The translations under genes were made by a program, and so were the position numbers. The notes under the pieces are model-generated. The model saw only the letters and a program-made list of their open reading frames with translations, had not been told where the DNA came from and ran no database searches. DNA of 32,594 bases from Eubacterium sp. (GTDB lineage Bacteria > Bacillota > Clostridia > Lachnospirales > Lachnospiraceae), in NCBI GenBank assembly GCA_017634475.1, contig JAGBNH010000117.1:68828-101421 (forward strand), read 5' to 3'. Of the stretch, positions 8,164-16,174 are shown piece after piece; the first letter of the stretch is position 1; the number at the start of each line of letters is the position of its first letter.

Positions 8164-8898
8164 ATGAGATTTTCCGATTATTACAAAGAACAGGTCAAGG
8201 TCATCCGTGAACGGGATCCGTCGATCCACAGTGACCGGGAAGCACTGACCTACCCATTTTTCTGGGCGATGTGGGCCTATCAGAAGGCTCACGCCGAATA
8301 CAAAAAAGGGAATTATTACAAGGCAAGAAAAATATCCCAGAAAGCCGCAAGAAAGACGGGAATTGAGATCCATCCGGGAGCGGTGATCGGCGAAGGCTTC
8401 TTCATCGATCACGGCCATGGCGTGGTGATCGGTGAGACTGCAGTGATCGGTAACAATGTCACTCTGTACCAGGGCGTCACCCTGGGAGGTACCGGTAAGG
8501 AGCAGGGGAAAAGGCACCCTACCCTGGAGGATAATGTTATGGTCAGCGCCGGCGCCAAGGTTCTGGGCTCCATAACCGTGGGACGTAATTCCAAGATCGG
8601 TGCCGGATCCGTGGTGATCCGCGATGTGCCGCCGAATTCCACGGTGGTGGGTATCCCGGGCCGGGTAGCCAAGCAGGATGATGTACATATCCCCCGTCTG
8701 GACCTGAATCAGGTGGATCTGCCGGACCCCATCATCAATATGATCGAGCTGCTTAAGGACGAGAACGAAACCCTGAAGCAGACCCTGAAGATCCTGGAGG
8801 AGAAACGGGAACTGGATCATCAGCAGATCGAGAAGAATAAGGTGGCAGTAAGCCAGCTGGAGGATCGTTTTCTGTTCTCGGAAGGCGCCGGTATCTAG
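8164..8898 (+). CDS. cysE: Serine O-acetyltransferase
   Basis: Acetylates L-serine with acetyl-CoA to O-acetylserine, the precursor of cysteine, in the cytoplasm. The left-handed parallel beta-helix hexapeptide repeats are evident (IHPGAVIGEGFFIDHGHGVV, IGETAVIGNNVTLYQGVTLG, SAGAKVLGSITVGRNSKIGA, and PPNSTVVGIPGR). The DHGHG segment carries the active-site Asp/His pair. The 244 residues exceed the roughly 180-230 typical of short bacterial forms because the C-terminus continues as a charged helix (LLKDENETLKQTLKILEEKR onward) likely to be a coiled coil. The start has AGAGG at 8150-8154. It is followed 43 bp later by cysS, a classic Firmicutes pair linking cysteine supply to tRNA-Cys charging. 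Confidence 0.95.
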   Translation: MRFSDYYKEQVKVIRERDPSIHSDREALTYPFFWAMWAYQKAHAEYKKGNYYKARKISQKAARKTGIEIHPGAVIGEGFFIDHGHGVVIGETAVIGNNVTLYQGVTLGGTGKEQGKRHPTLEDNVMVSAGAKVLGSITVGRNSKIGAGSVVIRDVPPNSTVVGIPGRVAKQDDVHIPRLDLNQVDLPDPIINMIELLKDENETLKQTLKILEEKRELDHQQIEKNKVAVSQLEDRFLFSEGAGI

Positions 8899-8941
8899 GA
8901 CCTTCGGAAGAACAGCATAAGAAGCATACAGGAGTTTTAAT

Positions 8942-10351
8942 ATGAAGATCTTTAATACACTGACAAGAAGAAAAGAAGAATTTAAACCCGTAACCCCGGG
9001 AAAGGCAGGCATCTATGTATGCGGGCCTACGGTCTATGATTTTATCCATATCGGAAATGCCCGTCCCATGATCGTCTTCGATACCCTTCGCCGGTATCTG
9101 GAATACAGGGGCTATGAGGTAAACTATGTATCCAATTTCACGGATGTGGATGATAAGATCATCCGCCGGGCCAATGAGGAGGGGGTAGATTCCCTTGAGA
9201 TCTCCGAACGGTACATCAAGGAGTGCAAGCAGGATATGGAGGCGCTGAATGTCCGTCCGGCCACCACCCATCCCCAGGCAACGAAGGAGATCCCCGATAT
9301 GATCGATATGGTGAAGACACTGATCGAGAAGGGACATGCCTACTGTGTGAACGGCACCGTATATTTCCGGACCAGGAGCTTCCCGGATTACGGCAAGCTC
9401 TCCCATAAAAATATCGATGACCTGGAAAGCGGACACCGGGATGAAGCTCATCAGCTGAAGGTGAGCGGAGAGGATGAGAAGGAAGATCCGCTGGATTTCG
9501 TTCTCTGGAAGCCCATGAAACCGGGAGAACCCTTCTGGGAATCCCCCTGGGGCAAGGGGCGTCCGGGCTGGCATCTGGAGTGCTCGGTCATGTCCAAGAA
9601 ATATATCGGCGGAACTCTGGATATCCACGCCGGAGGCGAGGATCTGATCTTCCCCCATCACGAGAATGAGATCGCCCAGTCCGAGGCAGCCAACGGCACC
9701 ACATTTTCCAATTACTGGATGCATAACGGCTTCCTGAAGATTGATAACGAGAAGATGTCCAAGTCTCTCGGCAACTTCTTTACCGTACGGGAGATCTGTG
9801 AGAAATACGATCCCCAGGTGATCCGTTTCTTCATGCTTTCCGCCCAGTACCGCAGTCCGCTGAACTTTGCGGACACGCTGGTGGAAGCAGCAAAGAACGG
9901 CCTGGACCGGATCCATAATGCGGCAAGAGACCTGTCCGACAAGGCAGCAGGCGTAGATGGAACGGGGGCTTCGGCAGAAACCAGGGAACAGCTGGAGAGC
10001 ATCATCAAGCGTTTCGATGACGCCATGGATGATGATCTCAATACGGCAGACGCCATCTCCGTTTTATTTGAGCTGGTAAAATATGCAAACCAGACCAGAG
10101 AGACGGCTGCACCCCAGGATGCGGCAGCTATGCTGGACACCCTTTCCACCCTTGCCGATGTTCTGGGGATTCATGCCCTTCCCGAGGAGGACGGCATGCT
10201 GGATTCCGACATCGAGGCGTTGATCGAAGAAAGGAATGCCGCACGGAAGGAAAAGAATTTTGCCCGGGCGGATGAGATCCGAAATCTCCTGGAACAAAAA
10301 GGCATCCTTCTCAAGGATACCCGGGAGGGCGTAAAATGGCAGAGAATCTAG
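8942..10351 (+). CDS. cysS: Cysteinyl-tRNA synthetase
   Basis: A class I aminoacyl-tRNA synthetase of 469 residues, normal length. HIGN (residues 36-39) and KMSKS (271-275) form the ATP site. Zinc-binding residues typical of CysRS are visible: C27 in VCGPTVYD, Cys in HLECSVM, and His/Glu in FPHHENE. The C-terminal anticodon-binding part includes the family ending ARKEKNFARADEIRNLL. The start is preceded by AGGAG about 10 bp upstream. The last 16 bp overlap mrnC, whose own Shine-Dalgarno lies inside cysS, suggesting coupled translation. No T-box leader was found upstream of cysE or cysS. Confidence 0.97.
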   Translation: MKIFNTLTRRKEEFKPVTPGKAGIYVCGPTVYDFIHIGNARPMIVFDTLRRYLEYRGYEVNYVSNFTDVDDKIIRRANEEGVDSLEISERYIKECKQDMEALNVRPATTHPQATKEIPDMIDMVKTLIEKGHAYCVNGTVYFRTRSFPDYGKLSHKNIDDLESGHRDEAHQLKVSGEDEKEDPLDFVLWKPMKPGEPFWESPWGKGRPGWHLECSVMSKKYIGGTLDIHAGGEDLIFPHHENEIAQSEAANGTTFSNYWMHNGFLKIDNEKMSKSLGNFFTVREICEKYDPQVIRFFMLSAQYRSPLNFADTLVEAAKNGLDRIHNAARDLSDKAAGVDGTGASAETREQLESIIKRFDDAMDDDLNTADAISVLFELVKYANQTRETAAPQDAAAMLDTLSTLADVLGIHALPEEDGMLDSDIEALIEERNAARKEKNFARADEIRNLLEQKGILLKDTREGVKWQRI

Positions 10352-10761
10352 GGGAAGGTCTCTATACCCTGCCTGCTCATCCCGAGCAGTATTCCCCTCT
10401 TACCCTGGCCTATCTGGGGGACAGCGTGCTGGATATCCTGGTAAAGAGCTGTTTCGTGGCCCGGACAAATAAGCAGGTGCAGAAATACCATAAGGAAGTA
10501 TCCCATGTGGTATCGGCGGTGAATCAGTCCGCCTTCATCGACAGCTTTGAGGAAGAGCTGACAGAGGAAGAGGGAGAGATCTACCATCGGGGCAGGAATG
10601 CTGCCGTGCATACAAAAGCGAAGAATGCCACCATGGCAGAATATAAGAAGGCCACAGGACTGGAGGCAGTCCTGGGGTATCTCTATCTGAAGGAAGAGCA
10701 GGGCCGGCTGAAGGAGATCGTAAAGCGGCTGCTCATTTTTTCCGGATTTGAGCAAGTATAA
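10336..10761 (+). CDS. mrnC: Mini-ribonuclease III
   Basis: Mini-III is an RNase III catalytic domain without the double-stranded RNA-binding domain; in Bacillus subtilis it matures 23S rRNA ends. The 141-residue length fits. The signature LAYLGDSVLDILVKSCF carries catalytic acidic residues near the N-terminus, and a second acidic helix reads EEEGEIYHRGRNAA, with later EAVLGYLYL completing the fold. It overlaps the cysS end by 16 bp with GGAGG at 10325-10329 serving as its ribosome site. The order cysS-mrnC-rlmB-sigH is conserved in Firmicutes and strengthens the call. Confidence 0.95.
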   Translation: MAENLGEGLYTLPAHPEQYSPLTLAYLGDSVLDILVKSCFVARTNKQVQKYHKEVSHVVSAVNQSAFIDSFEEELTEEEGEIYHRGRNAAVHTKAKNATMAEYKKATGLEAVLGYLYLKEEQGRLKEIVKRLLIFSGFEQV

Positions 10762-10784
10762 GCGTTATGGAAGAGGAATGAACT

Positions 10785-11555
10785 ATGGAAAATAAAGACC
10801 TGGAGATGGATCCGGAGGAGTCTTCCCTGATCGAAGGCAGAAATGCAGTGCAGGAAGCATTGCGTGCAGGCAAAACACCGGAAAAGCTCTACATACAGGA
10901 CGGGCTGCGGGATCCGGCCATCGGCGCCATCCTTTCCAAGGCAAAGAAGAGCGGCGCTGTTGTAAGCTTCGTGAAGAAGCAGCTGCTGGATCAGATGTCG
11001 GAAACGGGACATCATCAGGGCGTGATCATGCAGTGCGCCTCCTATACCTATTCCCGGATGGAGGATATCTTCCGGCTGGCGGAAAAACGGGGAGAGGCTC
11101 CCTTCATCTTTTTGCTGGATGAGATCGAGGATCCCCATAATCTGGGAGCCATCATCCGTACGGCAAACTTAAGCGGAGCCCATGGTGTGATCATTCCCAG
11201 GCACCGGGCAGCGGGACTTACGGCTACGGTGGTCAAGGCCTCTGCGGGAGCGCTGAACTATACGCCGGTGGTAAAGGTCACCAATCTGGCCAGGACCATC
11301 GAGGAACTGAAGGAACGGGGAATATGGTTCGCCTGTGCGGATATGGACGGGGAAACCATGTACGACTGTAATCTTACCGGACCCATGGGTCTAGTCATCG
11401 GAAATGAAGGCCAGGGCGTATCCAGGCTGGTCCGTGAGAAATGTGATTATATCGTATCCATTCCCATGAAGGGAGATATAGATTCACTGAACGCCTCGGT
11501 GGCAGCGGGAGTGCTGGCATTTGAGATCGTGCGGCAGAGAAGAGCGGGCCGCTGA
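10785..11555 (+). CDS. rlmB: 23S rRNA (guanosine-2'-O)-methyltransferase RlmB (TrmH family)
   Basis: A SPOUT-class methyltransferase (256 residues) expected to 2'-O-methylate a guanosine of 23S rRNA (G2251 in E. coli numbering) with SAM. An N-terminal substrate-binding domain (EGRNAVQEALRAGKTPEKLY) is followed by the knotted SPOUT domain with its three conserved motifs: LDEIEDPHNLGAIIRTA, GLVIGNEGQGVSRLV, and IPMKGDIDSLNASVAAGVLA. The ribosome site AGAGGA lies before ATG 10785. It is 23 bp after mrnC and 50 bp before sigH in a conserved operon order. The NYN-domain gene yacP, present between rlmB and sigH in Bacillus, is absent. Confidence 0.94.
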   Translation: MENKDLEMDPEESSLIEGRNAVQEALRAGKTPEKLYIQDGLRDPAIGAILSKAKKSGAVVSFVKKQLLDQMSETGHHQGVIMQCASYTYSRMEDIFRLAEKRGEAPFIFLLDEIEDPHNLGAIIRTANLSGAHGVIIPRHRAAGLTATVVKASAGALNYTPVVKVTNLARTIEELKERGIWFACADMDGETMYDCNLTGPMGLVIGNEGQGVSRLVREKCDYIVSIPMKGDIDSLNASVAAGVLAFEIVRQRRAGR

Positions 11556-11605
11556 TAACAGTCAACCGGTTTTTCCGAAGTTAACGGATGAAAAGGGGGA
11601 TCTAC

Positions 11606-12199
11606 GTGAAAAACGTAACAGATGAGGAATTGATACTTCTCTCAAGACAGGGTGATGCGGCAGCGGAAGAGGAGCTTCTGCTCAGGTATCGGCCGACAGT
11701 GAAAAGGGAAGTTCGATTCCTTTTTCTTGTTGGAGCAGAAACAGAGGATCTGATCCAGGAGGCCATGATCGGCCTGGTGAAAGCGATCCGTGAGTACTCT
11801 CCGGAGAAGGAAGCGGTATTTCATACCTTTGCCACCTGGTGCATAAGAAATCAGATCCGGAATGCCATTCGAAATGCGAACCGTAAGAAACATCAGCCGC
11901 TGAACAGCTATATTTCCATTTATGCGGATCAGGACAGCCCGGAGGACATGGCACTGGTGGATTCCCTGGAGGCATCTCCCTCCGTTAATCCGGAACAGGT
12001 CATGATCGAAAGGGAAGAGCTTCTGGAGCTTGTGGAGGAGCTGATGAAGCCCCTCAGCCCCCTGGAGCGGGAGGTGGCCGGTCTTTACCTTGAAGGCCTT
12101 TCCTACAGGGAGATCGCGGAGAAGCTTGGGAAACCGGAGCGCTCGGTGAACAATGCCATGCTTCGGATCCGCTTGAAGCTGAAGAAAGAGAAGAAATAA
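11606..12199 (+). CDS. sigH: RNA polymerase sigma-H factor (sigma-30 type)
   Basis: A sigma-70-family factor of 197 residues. Region 2 is clear (EDLIQEAMIGLVKAIREYSP then FHTFATWCIRNQIRNAIR) and region 4 has the helix-turn-helix LSYREIAEKLGKPERSVNNA. SigH in Firmicutes controls transition-phase, early sporulation and in some species competence genes. I prefer the GTG at 11606, preceded by AAGGGGG (11593-11599); an in-frame ATG at 11588 would add six residues but has no Shine-Dalgarno. Assignment as SigH rather than another alternative sigma rests on size, sequence feel and the conserved mrnC-rlmB-sigH context. Transcription ends at the hairpin just downstream, facing a convergent tRNA gene. 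Confidence 0.9.
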   Translation: MKNVTDEELILLSRQGDAAAEEELLLRYRPTVKREVRFLFLVGAETEDLIQEAMIGLVKAIREYSPEKEAVFHTFATWCIRNQIRNAIRNANRKKHQPLNSYISIYADQDSPEDMALVDSLEASPSVNPEQVMIEREELLELVEELMKPLSPLEREVAGLYLEGLSYREIAEKLGKPERSVNNAMLRIRLKLKKEKK

Positions 12200-12200
12200 A

Positions 12201-12230
12201 AAAGCGAGATCAGAAAACTGACCTCGCTTT
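12201..12230 (-). terminator. Bidirectional intrinsic terminator between sigH and tRNA-Thr
   Basis: A 13-bp stem (AAAGCGAG.TCAG / CTGA.CTCGCTTT, one A-C mismatch) with an AAAA loop. On the minus strand the stem runs into six T (12203-12198), a strong terminator for the tRNA; on the plus strand only TTT follows, a weaker one for sigH. Confidence 0.85.
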
Positions 12231-12235
12231 ATGTG

Positions 12236-12308
12236 AGCCGTCAACCGGGATCGAACCGGAGACCTCAGCACTACCAATGCTGCGCTCTACCTACTGAGCT
12301 ATGACGGC
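12236..12308 (-). tRNA. tRNA-Thr(GGT)
   Basis: Read on the minus strand the sequence folds as a cloverleaf: acceptor GCCGTCA/TGACGGC, D arm GCTC-AGTAGGTA-GAGC, anticodon stem CAGCA/TGCTG with loop TTGGTAG (anticodon GGT, reading ACC/ACT), and T arm with loop TTCGATC. The first T-stem pair is a T-T mismatch. The discriminator is T and CCA is not encoded. It is convergent to sigH and has its own promoter and terminator, so it is a single-gene unit. Confidence 0.93.
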
Positions 12309-12323
12309 AAAAGCACAATGGAT

Positions 12324-12352
12324 ATAATATTAAAAAAACAGATATTTGTCAA
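12324..12352 (-). promoter_or_regulatory. Promoter of tRNA-Thr
   Basis: On the minus strand: TTGACA (12352-12347), exactly 17 bp, TATTAT (12329-12324), ending 15 bp before the tRNA 5' end. A near-consensus sigma-A promoter. Confidence 0.85.
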
Positions 12353-12393
12353 CCACAATTTTGATTTTTTTCCGAAGCAATGATTTTTGTCAT

Positions 12394-12428
12394 TTGACAT
12401 ATCTATTTTTCGGGTTTTGTGTTATAAT
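12394..12428 (+). promoter_or_regulatory. Extended -10 promoter for the 12510 gene
   Basis: TGTTATAAT (12420-12428) is a perfect extended -10. TTGACA occurs at 12394-12399, but the 23-bp spacing is too long for ordinary joint use, so recognition probably relies on the TGn extension. The leader (about 75 nt) contains GC-rich segments (12441-12475) in which I recognise no riboswitch class. Confidence 0.6.
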
Positions 12429-12509
12429 TTCTTGTTAGTGTGAGCTCCGGCTGCCAGACAGAAGGGGCCCACGGGAAAGCAAAACTATTTCAACATTCGG
12501 GGGATACAG

Positions 12510-14405
12510 ATGAACAGATTTTGGAATAAGATCCGGAGAAGTTCCTTAGCAATGCGTGGATTTATCAAAGTGCTGATCACGGCCATGATCGTCATCGGTT
12601 TTCTGCTTCCCTTAAAGCAGGTGAAGGCAGAGGGTGAGGATGTTATGGTCATCATGATGGTCAGCGCCGAGGAAGGGAAGGTGGGAGACACCGTGACCAT
12701 TACCCTTTCGGTTACCAGCGATATCCTGACATCCATGACCATGTATCTGAATTATCCTTCCCAGATCTTCAAATATACGGGCGGGGATTTTACTGAAGCA
12801 AACGGCTTTATCTCCTGTAAGCTGGATGGACCGAAGCAGATCTCGGGACATTTCACGGCCATTGCTCCCGGTTCCGCCAGATTCTATACCAGCGGTACGG
12901 ACGCAAAGGACGCCATGATGAATCAGCTCACGGTGTTCCACGCAGGCGCCACCGTGGTGATCGAAGGCGAAGAACAAAGCGAGGATGACACCGAAGAGAC
13001 CACAGAGGATCAGAACAAGGTGGCTACCGCCACCATCGGGGATATCACCTATCGCTTTACGAAGCTCGGCGTAGGCTATCTGCCCCAGGGCTTTACCGAG
13101 GATGTGGTCCAGTATCTGGACTGGATCGTTCCCACCTATGTTTCACCCAATAAAGCAGTGAAGCTTGTGGCTCTGCAGGACGATAACGAGAGCATATACA
13201 TTTACATGCTGGATGAAAAAACAGGGGATCTGATACCCTATACGCCCTTTACCTCTTCCGAGCACAGATACGTGATCCAGGAGAAACCGGAAAATGTAAA
13301 GCTCCCGGAGGGCTTTACGGCTTCAACCTATGATTTCGGTTACGGACAGAAGACCGTATACGAGAAACAGGGTCTGGACAATATCGTGCTGGTCTATGCC
13401 ATCAATCTGGACGGAGAAGTGGGACTGCATTATTTCAATACGGCTGACCGTACCCTCTTTCCCTATATAGCCATGGAAGATAATACTTCCGAACCGGCAG
13501 GAGATCCCGGGGAACCCACCACCGGCAGTCAGGCGGGAACACCGTCCAGGACCGCTGCAAAGGATGAGGGCTTCTTTAACCGGCAGAATCTGATCATCAT
13601 TGCCATTGCCATCTCGTCCCTGTTCCTGGTGATGAGCATCGTGGCAGTCACGTTGATGATCCGGAACAGCAAGCAGCAGGGAACCATCGAGGAATTGGAA
13701 TATGAGATGTACCAGATGGAGAAGCGGCAGAAGAGCCGGGGAGCAAAGGATGGTGATGACAACGGATTTGTAGGCTACCGGAAACGGAAGCTTATGGAGA
13801 TGGAAGCCATCGACCAGTCGGATGACGGCATGGGGGATGATCCTTTCCCGGAGGGAGAGGAGGAGACCCGAAGGAGCAGGAAGAATGAAAAGACTTCCCG
13901 CAAAAACCGTGACCGGAAGTATGATGACCGGAATTACGATGATCGGGACTATGATGACCGGGAGTATGACGGTTATGACGACGGTTATTATGATGAACAG
14001 GGCTACTATGACGGGGAGTATGATGACCGGGAGTATGAGCCTTATGATGAGGGTGAGCCGTATGAAGCAGAAAAACCGGCCCCCATGGGTCCTCCTTCGT
14101 CGGGAGAGACCATAGAGATCGTGTTGGAGGAAGCTGTGGATAATAACCGCTCCTCCCATGTGCCTCCTGCGGTGGACCGTAAGGTGGACCGGGTACAGGA
14201 AGCCATGAAAAAACGCCCCTTTGGCATCGATTCCGCGTTTGAAGTGGTGGATGAGATCCCGGAAAATGCCTATGTCTCCGATAACGGATCGGGTACCTTA
14301 AGGTCCGGTCAACAATCGGTTGACAGAGCGGCAAAGACTCATGTAAAATCGGATGAGCCCCAGAAGGTGGCGCTCCCCTCACGGGATGAGGAGGATGAGG
14401 GCTGA
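12510..14405 (+). CDS. Unknown single-pass membrane protein: cohesin-like exterior, Asp/Tyr/Arg-rich tail
   Basis: A 631-residue protein I cannot name. An N-terminal signal/anchor (VLITAMIVIGFLLPLKQVKA) precedes a beta-rich domain, about residues 45-155, whose start (VGDTVTITLSVTSDILTSMT then YPSQIFKYTGGDF) resembles cohesin or bacterial Ig-like folds. An acidic linker and a second domain (about 170-325, with DDNESIYIYMLDEKTGDLIP) follow, then a TM helix (361-384, LIIIAIAISSLFLVMSIVAV) and a long charged C-terminal part, presumably cytoplasmic. That part has a repetitive DDRxY block (468-514) and a segment GETIEIVLEEAVDN. The ribosome site is GGGGG about 6 bp upstream. It has its own promoter and is followed 49 bp later by glnS. 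Topology suggests an envelope sensor or structural protein; function unknown. Confidence 0.85.
   Translation: MNRFWNKIRRSSLAMRGFIKVLITAMIVIGFLLPLKQVKAEGEDVMVIMMVSAEEGKVGDTVTITLSVTSDILTSMTMYLNYPSQIFKYTGGDFTEANGFISCKLDGPKQISGHFTAIAPGSARFYTSGTDAKDAMMNQLTVFHAGATVVIEGEEQSEDDTEETTEDQNKVATATIGDITYRFTKLGVGYLPQGFTEDVVQYLDWIVPTYVSPNKAVKLVALQDDNESIYIYMLDEKTGDLIPYTPFTSSEHRYVIQEKPENVKLPEGFTASTYDFGYGQKTVYEKQGLDNIVLVYAINLDGEVGLHYFNTADRTLFPYIAMEDNTSEPAGDPGEPTTGSQAGTPSRTAAKDEGFFNRQNLIIIAIAISSLFLVMSIVAVTLMIRNSKQQGTIEELEYEMYQMEKRQKSRGAKDGDDNGFVGYRKRKLMEMEAIDQSDDGMGDDPFPEGEEETRRSRKNEKTSRKNRDRKYDDRNYDDRDYDDREYDGYDDGYYDEQGYYDGEYDDREYEPYDEGEPYEAEKPAPMGPPSSGETIEIVLEEAVDNNRSSHVPPAVDRKVDRVQEAMKKRPFGIDSAFEVVDEIPENAYVSDNGSGTLRSGQQSVDRAAKTHVKSDEPQKVALPSRDEEDEG
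13911..14051 (+). repeat. Degenerate DDRxY tandem repeat in the tail of the unknown membrane protein
   Basis: Imperfect 12-15-bp in-frame repeats encode DDRNY, DDRDY, DDREY, DGYDDGYYDE and DDREYEPYDE (residues 468-514). The composition, almost only Asp, Glu, Tyr, Arg and Gly, predicts disorder and many possible tyrosine phosphorylation or interaction sites. Confidence 0.85.
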
Positions 14406-14454
14406 GTTTTCCCGGCCCGGATAAAGAACAAGAAGGATGGAAAGGTAGAGTAAG

Positions 14455-16143
14455 ATGGCAGAAGAAGTGGCATCCAGACATTTTATTGAGCAGATCATTG
14501 ATGAGGATCTTGCAGAGGGAAAGTATGAGAAGATCGTAACGCGGTTTCCGCCGGAGCCCAACGGGTATCTGCATATCGGGCATGCAAAATCCATACTTTT
14601 GAACTATGGTCTGGCAGAGGAGTATAACGGACTCTTTAATCTTCGTTTTGATGATACGAATCCGACAAAGGAAAGAGAGGAGTTTGTAAATTCCATCGTA
14701 GCCGATGTGGAATGGCTGGGCGCGGATTTCCGCGGAGAGGTTCTCTACGCTTCCAATTACTTTGATCAGATGTACGAAGCAGCGGTAAAGCTCATTAAGA
14801 AGGGCAAGGCCTATGTCTGTGAGCTCACCCCGGAGGAGATCCGGGAATATCGCGGAACCCTGACGGAACCCGGAAAGAACAGTCCCTATCGGGATCGTTC
14901 CGTAGAGGAGAATCTGGCGCTTTTCGAAGCAATGAAGAATGGTGAATATCCGGATGGCTCCAAGGTGCTCCGGGCCAAGATCGATATGGCTTCGCCCAAC
15001 ATCAATATGCGTGATCCCATCATTTATCGGATCGCAAGAATGACACATCACAATACAGGGGATAAATGGTGCATTTACCCCATGTATGATTTCGCCCATC
15101 CCATTGAGGATGCCATTGAAGGTGTGACACATTCCATCTGTACGCTGGAATTTGAGGATCACAGGCCGCTGTACAACTGGGTTGTGGAGGAACTGGAATA
15201 TCCCCATCCGCCGAAACAGATCGAGTTTGCCAAGCTGTATCTTACGGATGTGGTCACAGGAAAAAGATATATCAAAAAGCTTGTGGAGGATGGTGTAGTT
15301 GACGGATGGGATGATCCCCGTCTGGTGACGCTGGCTGCCCTTCGACGGAGAGGCTTTACTCCGGAATCCCTGAAGACCTTTATGAAGCTGGTGGGCGTCT
15401 CCAAGGCCCAGAGCTCCGTGGATTACGCCATGCTGGAGTACTGTATCCGTGAAGATCTTAAGCCCAAGGCGGATCGTCTGATGGGCGTTCTGGATCCTGT
15501 GAAGCTTGTGATCGACAACTATCCGGAGGATATGACGGAGGAATTTGAGATCGAGAATAACCCGGATGCGGTAAATATCGGTAAGGATGCCGGAAAGCGT
15601 AAGGTGACCTTCTCCCGGGAGCTTTATGTAGAGCGGGAGGATTTCATGGAGGAACCGCCGAAGAAGTATTTCCGTCTGTTCCCCGGAAATGAGGTCCGTC
15701 TTAAGGGGGCCTATTTTGTTCGCTGCACCGGCTTTGAGAAGGATGATGACGGTAAGGTCACTGTGATCCACTGCACCTATGATCCCGAGACCCGGTCCGG
15801 TTCCGGATATGAGGAGAAGGAGGGCGCCCGTAAGGTAAAGGGCACCATTCACTGGGTAAATGCAAGGGATGCGGTTACGGCAGAGGTTCGCCTCTATGAG
15901 AACTTGATCGATGAGGAGAAGGGGAAGCTTAATGATGACGGTACACTGAACTTTAACCCCAATTCCCTTACCGTACTTAAGGATGCGAAGCTGGAGGCCT
16001 GCATGGCCGGCGCTAAGCCCGGCTACAGCGTACAGCTGATCCGTAACGGGTATTTCACCGTAGATACCAAGGATTCCACAGGGGAGCATCTGGTGCTTAA
16101 CCGGATCGTCGGATTAAAGAGCTCCTATAAACCGGCACAGTAA
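14455..16143 (+). CDS. glnS: Glutaminyl-tRNA synthetase
   Basis: Class I synthetase (562 residues) charging tRNA-Gln directly. HIGH is present in [12 protein letters not shown]; the catalytic domain continues with [12 protein letters not shown] and [22 protein letters not shown], and the C-terminal beta-barrel anticodon domain ends with [12 protein letters not shown]. The loop normally reading VMSKR (KMSKS equivalent) is [13 protein letters not shown] here, before VDGWDDPRL. Many Firmicutes lack GlnRS and use GatCAB transamidation, but some Clostridia such as Lachnospiraceae carry glnS, which fits the host assignment. The ribosome site is AAAGG, about 11 bp upstream. It is 49 bp after the unknown membrane protein and 31 bp before the next gene, with no separate promoter visible. 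Confidence 0.95.
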   Translation: MAEEVASRHFIEQIIDEDLAEGKYEKIVTRFPPEPNGYLHIGHAKSILLNYGLAEEYNGLFNLRFDDTNPTKEREEFVNSIVADVEWLGADFRGEVLYASNYFDQMYEAAVKLIKKGKAYVCELTPEEIREYRGTLTEPGKNSPYRDRSVEENLALFEAMKNGEYPDGSKVLRAKIDMASPNINMRDPIIYRIARMTHHNTGDKWCIYPMYDFAHPIEDAIEGVTHSICTLEFEDHRPLYNWVVEELEYPHPPKQIEFAKLYLTDVVTGKRYIKKLVEDGVVDGWDDPRLVTLAALRRRGFTPESLKTFMKLVGVSKAQSSVDYAMLEYCIREDLKPKADRLMGVLDPVKLVIDNYPEDMTEEFEIENNPDAVNIGKDAGKRKVTFSRELYVEREDFMEEPPKKYFRLFPGNEVRLKGAYFVRCTGFEKDDDGKVTVIHCTYDPETRSGSGYEEKEGARKVKGTIHWVNARDAVTAEVRLYENLIDEEKGKLNDDGTLNFNPNSLTVLKDAKLEACMAGAKPGYSVQLIRNGYFTVDTKDSTGEHLVLNRIVGLKSSYKPAQ

Positions 16144-16174
16144 AGAAACAAGGATCGGATTTAAGAAGGCAGAT

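Noticed and set aside
12429..12509. Riboswitch (c-di-GMP or similar) in the leader of the 12510 gene
   Set aside because: GC-rich leader with some pairing potential, but the conserved blocks of classes I know are not present.
13792..16089. 765-codon open frame on the minus strand across the end of the membrane protein gene and glnS
   Set aside because: glnS on the plus strand is unmistakable. The antisense frame has low-complexity His/Pro stretches and no recognisable domain; long antisense frames arise from GC-biased codon use.
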